From NCBI RefSeq assembly GCF_003966565.1, contig NZ_AP018720.1, positions 1-64,000 on the forward strand: 64,000 nucleotides of DNA, written 5' to 3'. Position numbers and translations under genes: made by a program. Below the pieces are notes generated by a model. That model saw nothing but the letters and a program-made list of their open reading frames with translations, did no database searches and was not told where the DNA came from. The stretch comes from Sulfuricystis multivorans. GTDB taxonomy: Bacteria > Pseudomonadota > Gammaproteobacteria > Burkholderiales > Rhodocyclaceae. Positions 42,835 through 50,112 of this stretch are shown piece after piece (within the stretch, counting starts at the first letter, position 1; every line of letters starts with the position of its first letter).

Positions 42835-42908
42835 ACTTTAGCTTGCCGCGCACCAGGTCAAGTTGTGTTATGATGTAATACGTAATCAGTGTTAAATAAG
42901 GGGTTGGT

Positions 42909-43139
42909 ATGCACCGGAAAATGACAATCACGCTCGATGAGGCGGTTTACGAGGGGCTTTGCCGGACGGTCGGACGACGCAAGATGAGCCAGTTCATCGA
43001 GGACTTGCTACGTCCGCATGTGCTCGACACGTCGCTTGATGACGGCTACCGGGCAATGGCGGCTGACAGGGAAAGAGAAGCTGAAGCAGTGGAGTGGTGC
43101 AACGCCCTTGCCGGAGACATGGCCGATGCGGCGCGGTGA
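42909..43139 (+). CDS. Antitoxin of a MazF/PemK pair
   Basis: 76 residues. MTITLDEAVYEGLCRTVGRRKMSQFIEDLLRPHV is a ribbon-helix-helix fold, and the acidic tail would bind the toxin. It overlaps the toxin start by 14 bp. Confidence 0.88.
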   Translation: MHRKMTITLDEAVYEGLCRTVGRRKMSQFIEDLLRPHVLDTSLDDGYRAMAADREREAEAVEWCNALAGDMADAAR

Positions 43140-43452
43140 AGTGTGGTGGGTGGAATTCGACCATGCTGTGGGTAGCGAAATCCGCAAGACGCGCCCGGCG
43201 GTGATCGTGAGCAACGATGCGGCCAACAGGAACCTGTCGCGGGTAGTGGTGGTGCCTGTGACCAGCAACACCGGAAGGCAGTACCCCGGTGAGGCCGTTG
43301 TAACCGTTGGCGGGCAGAGCAGCAAAGCTATGGCCGACCAGATCATGGCCGCAGACAAGTCGCGGCTCAAGAGTCAGCTCGGTGTGCTATCTAAAGCGGA
43401 TATGTTGGCCGTTGAGGATGCGATCAAAGTGCATTTGGCGCTACCGAGGTAA
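43126..43452 (+). CDS. MazF/PemK-family mRNA interferase
   Basis: 108 residues. MRRGEVWWVEFDHAVGSEIRKTRPAVIVSND and VVVVPVTSNTG are the classic MazF/PemK strands, with the catalytic Arg and Thr in place. It cuts RNA when the antitoxin is lost. The ATG at 43126 begins the domain. Confidence 0.93.
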   Translation: MRRGEVWWVEFDHAVGSEIRKTRPAVIVSNDAANRNLSRVVVVPVTSNTGRQYPGEAVVTVGGQSSKAMADQIMAADKSRLKSQLGVLSKADMLAVEDAIKVHLALPR

Positions 43453-43570
43453 CGGCCAAATAGATCGACCAGGTGTGCGACGTGAATCCTCCCACGACTA
43501 AGCCGGGGCTGCAGTCTGGGCTTCGCGCTCCGTTTCTCGGGCTTGCGCGTGCAGCCAGAGCGTAGAGAGC

Positions 43571-43786
43571 TTAACTGCCATCGCCAATCTCCTTGAGCAG
43601 TTGCGGGTTGGCATGGTCTCCACGTACCAGGCCGATTCCTAACACCGTTTCCAGGCGAATGACGCGCTCCGTCAGCAATTCGATCCTTTGCTGTTGCAGT
43701 TTGATGGTTTCGGCCATACGCTCTACTTTGTCATTCATCTTGATAACCGTGGTGATGGCATCCCACATTTTGTCAGTGACCCCCAT
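43571..43786 (-). CDS. Small coiled-coil protein
   Basis: 71 residues, almost all helical heptads (KMNDKVERMAETIKLQQQRIELLTERVIRLETVLG). Its start overlaps the stop of the RHH gene (ATGA), so they form an operon. Unknown function; it may multimerise with its partner. Confidence 0.55.
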   Translation of the reverse strand: MGVTDKMWDAITTVIKMNDKVERMAETIKLQQQRIELLTERVIRLETVLGIGLVRGDHANPQLLKEIGDGS

Positions 43787-44067
43787 CAGACTGCCTCCCT
43801 TTTCGATTCGAGGGCTGCGATGCGTTGGTTCGATGCCTCGACGAACGCCAAGGCGTCATCGATAGCAGCGCTTGCTTGCGCCGTAGTTTTAACCATCTGG
43901 TCGATCAGACCTTCCAGGAGCGCATCGTTCTCGGACGGATTGAACGAAGCGGCGGCACGGCGAAGGAATTCGCCGACTGAAATGCCGGCCGACTTCGCGG
44001 CTTTCGTGATGAACGCCTTTTCCTGCCGGGTAACCAGGACATGGATTCGTTGGGTTGCGGTAGCCAT
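43786..44067 (-). CDS. Ribbon-helix-helix/mobilisation-type DNA-binding protein
   Basis: 93 residues. RIHVLVTRQEKAFITKAAKSAGISVGEFLRRAA is a MobC/CopG-like ribbon-helix-helix. A helical C end follows. ATG 44067 has AGGAAG before it. It faces the structured RNA candidate across a shared divergent promoter region. Confidence 0.65.
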   Translation of the reverse strand: MATATQRIHVLVTRQEKAFITKAAKSAGISVGEFLRRAAASFNPSENDALLEGLIDQMVKTTAQASAAIDDALAFVEASNQRIAALESKREAV

Positions 44068-44102
44068 GTTGCTTCCTGTATACACATAACCTGCACATGC
44101 AC

Positions 44103-44142
44103 ATTATAGGCGCTTGACAGGAACTATCAAGTGCTGTACAAA
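44103..44142. promoter_or_regulatory. Overlapping divergent promoters with inverted repeat
   Basis: Leftward: TTGATA (44130-44125), 16 bases, TATAAT (44108-44103), for the RHH gene. Rightward: TTGACA (44114-44119), 17 bases, TACAAA (44137-44142), for the RNA candidate. The inverted repeat GCGCTTGA/TCAAGTGC (44110-44134) covers both and suits autoregulation by the RHH protein. Confidence 0.65.
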
Positions 44143-44148
44143 GCGCAT

Positions 44149-44354
44149 CAGGTGCTCGTAACACCTCTGCAAGCGGTTCTCCGCGCCCGATAGTTCGCGG
44201 TATTTTTACGCCCGTAATCCGCCTGCCGCCTCCTTGGGCGGGTTCCGGGTCGAGTCGATGGCCGGGTGTGCGGCTAATAAAAGACCCTTCGGGGGAATAC
44301 GCCCGCCGCCTTGCAGCGGTTACGAGCACCCGGCCGCCCACGGTCGTTCGTGGG
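44149..44354 (+). ncRNA. Candidate structured RNA closed by a 12-bp stem
   Basis: The predicted start (about 44149) sits just before a perfect 12-bp stem, GGTGCTCGTAAC (44151-44162) with GTTACGAGCACC (44319-44330). A second stem follows directly (CTGCAAG 44167-44173 with CTTGCAG 44310-44316, then CGG/CCG). Inside are hairpins CCGCG/CGCGG (181-200), CCGCC/GGCGG (226-241) and CCC-TTCG-GGG (285-294). A further hairpin, CCCACG/CGTGGG, lies at 44337-44354. No protein-coding frame fits. Bases 44202-44211 (ATTTTTACGC) are the exact complement of 44371-44380, covering the start codon of the next gene. Confidence 0.55.
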
Positions 44355-44378
44355 TAATGACTAGATAGGAGCGTAAAA

Positions 44379-44591
44379 ATGAGCCAAGACGAACTCGATC
44401 TCCTTGATCGCGAGGAACGCATCTTCAAGTGCTTCCAGGCCGCGATTGGTCTTTTGGATCCCAACGAAGAAGTCCGTGACCCGGACGGGGTGCGCGAGCT
44501 GCTGGATTTTCTCGTGGAGGAATACCAGGCGGCCCGTGAGGCGCTGATGAGCCGCGTGCGTGAAATGCGCCGTGAATACGCGGACGTTTGA
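44379..44591 (+). CDS. Small charged helical protein after the RNA candidate
   Basis: 70 residues, acidic then basic (MSQDELDLLDREERIFKCF to SRVREMRREYADV), no known family. Its start region GCGTAAAAATG pairs perfectly with a loop of the upstream RNA, so translation may be controlled by it. AGGAG precedes the start. Confidence 0.6.
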   Translation: MSQDELDLLDREERIFKCFQAAIGLLDPNEEVRDPDGVRELLDFLVEEYQAAREALMSRVREMRREYADV

Positions 44592-45108
44592 AGCCGGAAT
44601 CCGGCAGCACGTCAGCTGCAGTCAGGTATGGCCCGGTGTAATGCTCATTGGGATGGCATTCGTAGCCGCCCAGGCATATGCCATCGACAATCTCGTCTCC
44701 CAGGCCATCATGGATGCCGTCCAATTCCACCAAAGAGCCTATGCCGCCAACAACCTGCGTCGCGTCACGGCTTACTATCTGGGCGACTCGGGCGGTTGCG
44801 GCAATGTGGCTGTCGAGAGCAGCGACAAGCGAAGTCGTGAGCATTACCGCGTATGCGACGGCGTGATCGAGCAGAGGCAAGATGTCGAGCCATCAGCGCC
44901 AACCGATGATCCGAACTACCGGCGTACGGTCGTTGCCGTCGGCAGGCAGGCGCTCCTGGCGGGCGCAGCCATAGGGCGATTCGAAGGTTACGTCATCGAG
45001 GCCAGGCGAGTGGGCTGGTCCGGCCGTGACGGCTGCGGCACCGTGGATGTCACCGTGACCTATGGCGACCTAATGGTCGATAACGGGCAACCGAGAGTCT
45101 GCCCGTAA
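44560..45108 (+). CDS. Secreted hypothetical protein
   Basis: 182 residues if read from the ATG at 44560; a shorter start at 44641 (MLIGMAFVAAQAYA) is possible. The hydrophobic segment before AYA looks like a signal peptide. The mature part contains four Cys (GGCGN, VCDG, GCGT, VCP), consistent with two periplasmic disulphides. No family recognised. Confidence 0.55.
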   Translation: MKCAVNTRTFEAGIRQHVSCSQVWPGVMLIGMAFVAAQAYAIDNLVSQAIMDAVQFHQRAYAANNLRRVTAYYLGDSGGCGNVAVESSDKRSREHYRVCDGVIEQRQDVEPSAPTDDPNYRRTVVAVGRQALLAGAAIGRFEGYVIEARRVGWSGRDGCGTVDVTVTYGDLMVDNGQPRVCP

Positions 45109-45129
45109 AGGGAGCCATGGGGTTCGGAA

Positions 45130-45354
45130 ATGCCAACTACACACGTTAATCAGCGCGTTCAAAAACACCGTGATGCGCTGCGCAGGGCTGGGCTTCGTCC
45201 GGTTCAACTCTGGGTGCCTGACACGCGTCGCCCGGGCTTTGAGGAGGAGTGTCGCCGCCAATGCCTGCTTGTTGCTCAGGCCGACAGTGCCGATACCGCC
45301 ATGCAGCAGTTCATGGATGAAGCCTTGGCAGAAGAGGACGGCTGGACGGAGTGA
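45130..45354 (+). CDS. MazE-like antitoxin (DUF3018 type)
   Basis: 74 residues. VQKHRDALRRAGLRPVQLWVPDTRRPGFEEEC is the DUF3018/antitoxin-MazE signature. Such proteins precede a PemK/MazF toxin with a GTGA overlap. Here the GTGA overlap is present, but the next gene encodes a NERD protein instead. Confidence 0.82.
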   Translation: MPTTHVNQRVQKHRDALRRAGLRPVQLWVPDTRRPGFEEECRRQCLLVAQADSADTAMQQFMDEALAEEDGWTE

Positions 45355-46214
45355 AGGTAGTTGTCATCCTATTCGCGCTAGCCGGCCTGTTCGCCATCGC
45401 CGCGATCATTGCCGAGCGTTTGCAGCGCAAGCGTGCGCCGACAGCGAACAAACAAGCGGAGCATTACCCAGAAAGGCCTTCACCGAGCGTGATGGCGCTA
45501 TCGAATTACGGAACACACCTGCTTGCAGAAGTAGAACGCAAGCGGCAAGCATCCGAAGAGGCGATCCGCAAACACCAAGCCGCGCTGGAAGAGATCGCGG
45601 TCGAGGAAGCCAAGATCCGGTCTGGGCTGGAAGGGGAGTCAAGGTTGGACGATTTTCTCCGCAGCCGTCTCGACGACACATGGACGATCATTGCCGGCTA
45701 CCGCGCCCATGAAGGCGAGATCGATCGCATCCTGGTTGGGCCGAAAGGCGTGTTCGCCTTCGAGGTCAAGAACGTGGGCGGAATCATCCACTGCGACGGC
45801 GACCGCTGGTGGCGCGACAAGACCGACCGGCGCGGCAACATCATCGAGCGAGATGTTCCTATTGCGGACAACGGCGGAAGAAGCCCCTCGCGACAGATCA
45901 ACGACGCTGCGGATGCTCTGGAACGACTGCTCAAGGGAAATGGACACGACGCGGCAGTCGTACGTATCGTCGTGCTTACACACCCAAGAGCCAGGCTTGG
46001 CAACATCAGCCGACTGAACATCCATCTGTTGGCGCGAGTCCAAGACTTATACATGCAGCGAGTGCTCTCACGCGGAGCGCCGCTGTCAGCTGATCAGGCA
46101 CGCAAGATCGCCACGACCATCCGCCGCCACCACGAGTGGTTCGAACGCAAAGAAAAGCAGTCCGCAAGGCGCGACGACGAGCCGCTCAACCAAGCTTTCT
46201 CGCCATCTCCCTGA
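45351..46214 (+). CDS. NERD-domain (nuclease-related) membrane-anchored protein
   Basis: 287 residues from a GTG overlapping the antitoxin stop. A membrane helix (VVVILFALAGLFAIAAIIA), a coiled coil to about 85, then the NERD domain: EGESRLDDFLRSR, HEGEIDRILVGPKGVFAFEVKN, with the D and the E-x-K of the nuclease-like core. NERD resembles PD-(D/E)XK/Holliday-junction folds. The C end overlaps the opposite XRE gene by 29 bp. Confidence 0.85.
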   Translation: MKVVVILFALAGLFAIAAIIAERLQRKRAPTANKQAEHYPERPSPSVMALSNYGTHLLAEVERKRQASEEAIRKHQAALEEIAVEEAKIRSGLEGESRLDDFLRSRLDDTWTIIAGYRAHEGEIDRILVGPKGVFAFEVKNVGGIIHCDGDRWWRDKTDRRGNIIERDVPIADNGGRSPSRQINDAADALERLLKGNGHDAAVVRIVVLTHPRARLGNISRLNIHLLARVQDLYMQRVLSRGAPLSADQARKIATTIRRHHEWFERKEKQSARRDDEPLNQAFSPSP

Positions 46215-46590
46215 CGAGCTCTTCCAGGCCGGCTACTCGTTTCGCCTCCTGAACGCGAGAAAAAATCTCCTCAAGAACGGCGCTCCGCCTATCCTCGCCC
46301 AGTCCGTCGAGTAGCCCTTTCACTGCTTCAAGTCTCCGAAGATAGGCATCATCAAGGGCGGAGGACTTGGCTTCTGCCTCCGCACACATGTCTCCTTGTC
46401 CCAGAAGGAGCCAGTTCAGGTTGACGCCAGTCTGTCCGATGGCGACAAGCGCTTCCCCGCCAGGGACGTTGATTCCGAGCTCGTACTTACGAATAACACC
46501 AATATGCAATCCGGTCAGGCTGGAGAACTCTTCCTGGGTGAGCCCAAGATGCTTTCTCCACTTCCTTAATCGTTCTCCAATGGCCGACAT
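46186..46590 (-). CDS. XRE-family repressor
   Basis: 134 residues. The helix-turn-helix is at the N end (IGERLRKWRKHLGLTQEEFSSLTGLHIGVIRKYELG), with a helical C domain (residues 75-134) and no LexA-type peptidase region. It faces the FlhD-csf operon across 87 bp containing two similar operator-like sequences. Position and type match the SetR/CI repressor role of SXT-like elements, though without self-cleavage. Confidence 0.88.
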   Translation of the reverse strand: MSAIGERLRKWRKHLGLTQEEFSSLTGLHIGVIRKYELGINVPGGEALVAIGQTGVNLNWLLLGQGDMCAEAEAKSSALDDAYLRRLEAVKGLLDGLGEDRRSAVLEEIFSRVQEAKRVAGLEELVREMARKLG

Positions 46591-46600
46591 TGAAATAGCT

Positions 46601-46648
46601 CCTTTTGGTTATCTTTTCTCTTGACAGTAACCGAAAACGGTATATACT
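46601..46648 (+). promoter_or_regulatory. Promoter and operators of the flhD-csf operon
   Basis: Strong promoter: TTGACA (46621-46626), 16 bases, TATACT (46643-46648). Two similar sequences flank or cover the -35: ATAACCAAAAGG read leftward (46612-46601) and GTAACCGAAAACGG read rightward (46627-46640). They are likely sites of the neighbouring XRE protein, which would block this promoter. Confidence 0.7.
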
Positions 46649-46677
46649 GTGCTCATTAGGTATGTTGGAAAAGCTAC

Positions 46678-46950
46678 ATGAACGACATCATTTCGATCAA
46701 CAGGCAGTTCCTCATTATGGCGCGGGAGGCGGCGAAGTCCCAGGCTGGTGAGGTCATCACCGGGCTGCCCAGGCCTGTGCTGGACAAGCTGGCCGCCCTA
46801 AGCCTTGAACAGATCGAGGCGATAGCTCAAGAGGTGGGGGTCAGTCTCATCACCCTCAGGCTCAACGAAGCCGAGCTGGATCGGCTGCTAGCTATGAGGC
46901 AGAGAATGGCGTATTCGCTATCGGTAGTCGCTTTGAAGGAGGGTGGATGA
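46678..46950 (+). CDS. FlhD-like transcription regulator
   Basis: 90 residues. SINRQFLIMAREAAKS then LSLEQIEAIAQEVGVSLITLRLNEAELDRLL follows the FlhD helix order (xLNxxFLxLAR... then an LSxxQI turn). In SXT the FlhD/FlhC-like pair SetD/SetC activates all transfer operons. The FlhC-like partner here is 5.6 kb downstream, after the CRISPR-Cas genes. Its stop overlaps the next start (ATGA). Confidence 0.7.
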   Translation: MNDIISINRQFLIMAREAAKSQAGEVITGLPRPVLDKLAALSLEQIEAIAQEVGVSLITLRLNEAELDRLLAMRQRMAYSLSVVALKEGG

Positions 46951-47222
46951 AAAAACTCACAATCGATATTCAAGAGCTTGCCGAGGCTCTGGGTGTTCGC
47001 CCACACGCAATCCGGCAACACAGGTGCTCCGTCAAACCCCACCCCCTCTTGGAAGGCCTGCCGGCACCTGCATCAACCCGGCCGCGATTGACCTGGTGGG
47101 TCGCAGACATTGAGGCTTGGGTCGAATCCCGCCGGAATTTCAAAACGACATCGGCATCTTATGATGCTGAAGTCATAGCTAAGCGCCCGCGTGGGCGGCC
47201 GCGAATGGGTGGGCAAGAATAA
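46947..47222 (+). CDS. Small DNA-binding protein with C-terminal AT-hook
   Basis: 91 residues. The N part (IDIQELAEALGVRPHAIRQHRC) is a MerR/excisionase-like helix-turn-helix, and the middle (TWWVADIEAWVESRR) completes a winged-helix. The C end KRPRGRPRMG is an AT-hook, which binds the minor groove of A/T DNA. It sits between the FlhD-like gene and csf1. It may regulate the csf operon. Confidence 0.65.
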   Translation: MKKLTIDIQELAEALGVRPHAIRQHRCSVKPHPLLEGLPAPASTRPRLTWWVADIEAWVESRRNFKTTSASYDAEVIAKRPRGRPRMGGQE

Positions 47223-47231
47223 GGAGAGCCA

Positions 47232-47873
47232 ATGGACGCATCAGATTTTATTTACGAAATGCTCGGCAGACATCTGTCTCACGAGAAATTCGGCTGGGCA
47301 ATGACAGCCAAATTCACCAACGAGGCCGGGGTAACCGTTTCCGGTCTTCGTGGGCCAGCAAAGAATTCTTTGCTGGTGACCGATGGTGCCGTATTCGTTA
47401 GCACCAAGCTCAGACGGCCGGAGAATCTCCCGTCGCACATCACCTGGGGGCACAGCCCTGGTCTCCGTGCCATGGCTTTCGACATGGCAGGTGACACGAA
47501 TTGGGTATACGTCAGGCTCAGCAACTTTGATCCTGCCAAGGCTTTGCCTGGAAAACCCGTCAATGGTGCTGGCGATATGCTGGTCTTATATGACGATTCT
47601 GGTCGCCAGGAAATCTGGTGGTCGAAATCGCTGGCCCAGAATGTCGCGGGGATTCTTCTCGAAGCGTTTAGTGACAAGAAGATCGAGGCTGGAAAACTCA
47701 TTGTATCGGCCATCAAGGGCGCGAACGATCCCAAGGCATCGCTGTCGCAAAAAAAAGCCTTGCGGCAGATCAATAACCTGATCAGACACTACCCGGAAAT
47801 CGTCGATGCGCCTGGTGGGTTGATCGACTGCGTCAAATATCTCACAGGAGGAAAAAATGGAGCTGCTGGCTAA
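47232..47873 (+). CDS. csf1: Csf1-like (Cas8-like) subunit of type IV-A effector
   Basis: 213 residues. It has the size and position of Csf1, the large-subunit substitute of type IV complexes, directly before cas6, csf3, csf2 and csf4. The sequence has one Cys (DCVKYL) and so lacks the zinc-finger Cys pairs described for several Csf1 proteins. The C third (KASLSQKKALRQINNLIRHYPEI) is helical. Assigned from context more than sequence. Overlaps cas6 by 17 bp. Confidence 0.7.
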   Translation: MDASDFIYEMLGRHLSHEKFGWAMTAKFTNEAGVTVSGLRGPAKNSLLVTDGAVFVSTKLRRPENLPSHITWGHSPGLRAMAFDMAGDTNWVYVRLSNFDPAKALPGKPVNGAGDMLVLYDDSGRQEIWWSKSLAQNVAGILLEAFSDKKIEAGKLIVSAIKGANDPKASLSQKKALRQINNLIRHYPEIVDAPGGLIDCVKYLTGGKNGAAG

Positions 47874-48366
47874 GCTCAGGGCAAAGCCGCAAAGCCTTTA
47901 CCAGGCCCACCAGATCGCGTGGGACATCATTCGCAGGAACAATGGGGACGACAGATTCGTCTTCAGGGTAGTCGATGACCTGATGAAGGTTCGGTCTGTC
48001 TCGTTCGAGATCGGCCGCAAACCTATCGTTCCCGAAGCAGGCAAGAAGTACAGGCTCGACATCCTCTTCGATCCCGTCACAACGGACGGAAAGAGGCTCA
48101 AGCGTATCTCGGTGAGAGAAAAGGCGATCGAGAAGATCAGGCAGTCGCTCGAAAAGCGCGGGTTCGAGGTCGAAAAGATCGACGGCGCCTACTGCGACCC
48201 CATCCCCTTGGGTAAGCCAGGTCTGCAAGAGGTTTACATGCTGCCCTTCCTGGCAACCGGAGATGTGTTTGTCAAGGATGGCAAGCTTGCCGAGGAGGCA
48301 TTTTGGCATGGCGTTGGCAAGAGCAAGCGATTTGGATTTGGCATGATCGAGTTGGAGGCGCTGTGA
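47857..48366 (+). CDS. csf5: Cas6/Csf5 crRNA endonuclease
   Basis: 169 residues. LYQAHQIAWDII near the N end recalls Cas6e (Tyr-xx-His), with His18 a likely catalytic residue. The Gly-rich loop GVGKSKRFGFGMIEL at the C end is the Cas6 signature. It should cut the repeat hairpin of both arrays to leave an 8-nt handle. An excellent ribosome site (AGGAGGAAAAA) lies within csf1. Confidence 0.87.
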   Translation: MELLAKLRAKPQSLYQAHQIAWDIIRRNNGDDRFVFRVVDDLMKVRSVSFEIGRKPIVPEAGKKYRLDILFDPVTTDGKRLKRISVREKAIEKIRQSLEKRGFEVEKIDGAYCDPIPLGKPGLQEVYMLPFLATGDVFVKDGKLAEEAFWHGVGKSKRFGFGMIELEAL

Positions 48367-49031
48367 TTCCATTCATGCTTAAGGTGCCGGTGCTTACCCC
48401 AGTTCTCCGTACCGGGGGCTATTTGACGCTGGACGGCATTATCCAGGATGCCTATTTCCGGTCTACCGGAAGGCTTCTGTCTGATGACGAGATGCCTTTC
48501 GCGAAGGAAGGCGAGGTATTTCACGCAAGCGCCTGCTTCTTTCCGTTGCAGGATCTTGCATATGGCAATCTGACCCTTTACGGCAGGCTGCAACACGACG
48601 AGCTTCGCTCCCTTCCTGAAAGAGCCCTTCCCAAGAGAGGGGGGCGCTATACCTATGAATCGGCTAGCGGAGAGATGAAAGCCCCGAAGGGGTCTTTCCA
48701 GACCGTCAATACTCCATTCGTGATGTGGTTTTGCTTTGGCGACCCCGACAAGACGCTCGATCTTCTCGGTCACGTTCAGGGCATTGGGCGAAAGATTGGC
48801 ATGGGTTGGGGAAGCGTAGATCACGAAAACGTGTCGATCACGACGCTGCAAGAAGACGCATCGTTCGTTCTTCATGGCAACGCTGCGCGGCCGATTCCTG
48901 TGGAGATGTGGCAAGGCCGGCCACAGCAACGGCGGTATTGCGCCATCAGGTACCCATACTGGTCTTCCAAGCAGGTGGAATGCGTGGTGCCTACCGCGAA
49001 AGTTCTTCGTTTTTCACAAATCCCTAATTGA
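48363..49031 (+). CDS. csf3: Csf3 (Cas5-like) subunit
   Basis: 222 residues from a GTG overlapping the cas6 stop (GTGA); an ATG at 48375 is the alternative. RAMP-type features are LKVPVLTPVLRTGGYLTLDG at the start and the Gly-rich IGRKIGMGWGSV in the middle. In type IV-A, Csf3 caps the crRNA 5' handle next to Csf1. Confidence 0.85.
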   Translation: MIPFMLKVPVLTPVLRTGGYLTLDGIIQDAYFRSTGRLLSDDEMPFAKEGEVFHASACFFPLQDLAYGNLTLYGRLQHDELRSLPERALPKRGGRYTYESASGEMKAPKGSFQTVNTPFVMWFCFGDPDKTLDLLGHVQGIGRKIGMGWGSVDHENVSITTLQEDASFVLHGNAARPIPVEMWQGRPQQRRYCAIRYPYWSSKQVECVVPTAKVLRFSQIPN

Positions 49032-49045
49032 AGAAAGGAAAAGTC

Positions 49046-50095
49046 ATGGACATCATCATCAATGGTCATCTCAAAACCGAAACTCCTCTGACCTACACCG
49101 CTCCGAACCTCGAAGGCTTGCCGACTATCGGCGGGCAGCCGTATCTGCCTTCCTCTGCCATTCGTGGCAAGTTGCGTCGCCACATGCGCGATTACATCGT
49201 CGACGCGACCGGGAAAAAGCTGAACTTCCTCGACTTCTACTTCCTGTCCGTGGGTGGCCTCAACAACGAGGGCAAGGGCAAGGCCTCCAAGGAATCCAAG
49301 GAAGAGGAAGAAAACAGTGCCGGCGAGAATCTCGAATCCCAGGCCATCGACTACGCGATGGCTGCGCAAAAGATCAATCCGCTCATCTCTATCTTCGGTT
49401 GTGGACCTGGGTCGCCGGTAGCGATCGCCTCGAAGTTGATCGTGTCGCATGCCATTGCCGTTGGCGATCCCTTGAAAGTCAAGTGCCGCATCGAACCATG
49501 TCGAACGGACGATGCCCGCGTTTCACCCGCAGAGACCTATGAGCTCGTGTCTGAGGACTTTTTTGAGGAATACCATCGGCAAAGCACGCTTCAACGACGC
49601 GGCTCTGAACTCAAGAAGCAAAAAGATGACCTTCATAAGCGTATCAAAAAGGCCTCTTCTGCCGAAGAAGCGCAAGCAATTCGCGAAGAGATCAAGAAGA
49701 TAGACGAGGAGTTGAACAAGAAACCGGTTTCCATCTCCAATCCGGCGCTTGGTTACGACGCCATCGCGCCAGGAACGAATCTGGCTGTCTTCATGCGCAT
49801 GCAGCGGGCGTCCGATGTGGAAATAGCGCTGCTCATGAAAGCATTTGAGCGGTTGGCCTTCAATCCCGTGTTTGGCGGCCGAAAGGCAGCCGGAAATGGT
49901 CTGGTTTCAGGCGAGTTCGTCGTGTCTACCTGCGAACGACCCGGCCAGCCGATCAAAAACGTCGGCACTTTTGGGTGGGATGCCTTTTCTTTGTCATTGA
50001 CGGCAACCGAAAAAGCCAAGGAATGGCTCGAAAAGCCCATCGACTTTGGTGTTCTTGATTTCAGTTACGAGGCGCTGCGCAAGGCCGTTAAGTAA
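49046..50095 (+). CDS. csf2: Csf2 (Cas7-like) backbone subunit
   Basis: 349 residues. The N end INGHLKTETPLTYTAPNLEG and YLPSSAIRGKLRRHMRDYIV are RAMP/Cas7 features, with GGRKAAGNGLVSGEF near the C end. A charged coiled insertion (about 190-240) is rich in Lys/Glu. Csf2 forms the filament along the crRNA. ATG 49046 has AAAGGA before it. Confidence 0.93.
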   Translation: MDIIINGHLKTETPLTYTAPNLEGLPTIGGQPYLPSSAIRGKLRRHMRDYIVDATGKKLNFLDFYFLSVGGLNNEGKGKASKESKEEEENSAGENLESQAIDYAMAAQKINPLISIFGCGPGSPVAIASKLIVSHAIAVGDPLKVKCRIEPCRTDDARVSPAETYELVSEDFFEEYHRQSTLQRRGSELKKQKDDLHKRIKKASSAEEAQAIREEIKKIDEELNKKPVSISNPALGYDAIAPGTNLAVFMRMQRASDVEIALLMKAFERLAFNPVFGGRKAAGNGLVSGEFVVSTCERPGQPIKNVGTFGWDAFSLSLTATEKAKEWLEKPIDFGVLDFSYEALRKAVK

Positions 50096-50112
50096 AAAGG
50101 GGGTGACTGGAT

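Noticed and set aside
44149-44354. Reading the RNA candidate as a known riboswitch, 6S RNA or RNase P RNA
   Set aside because: The conserved boxes of cobalamin, TPP and RNase P RNAs were not found; size alone resembles 6S but the structure does not.
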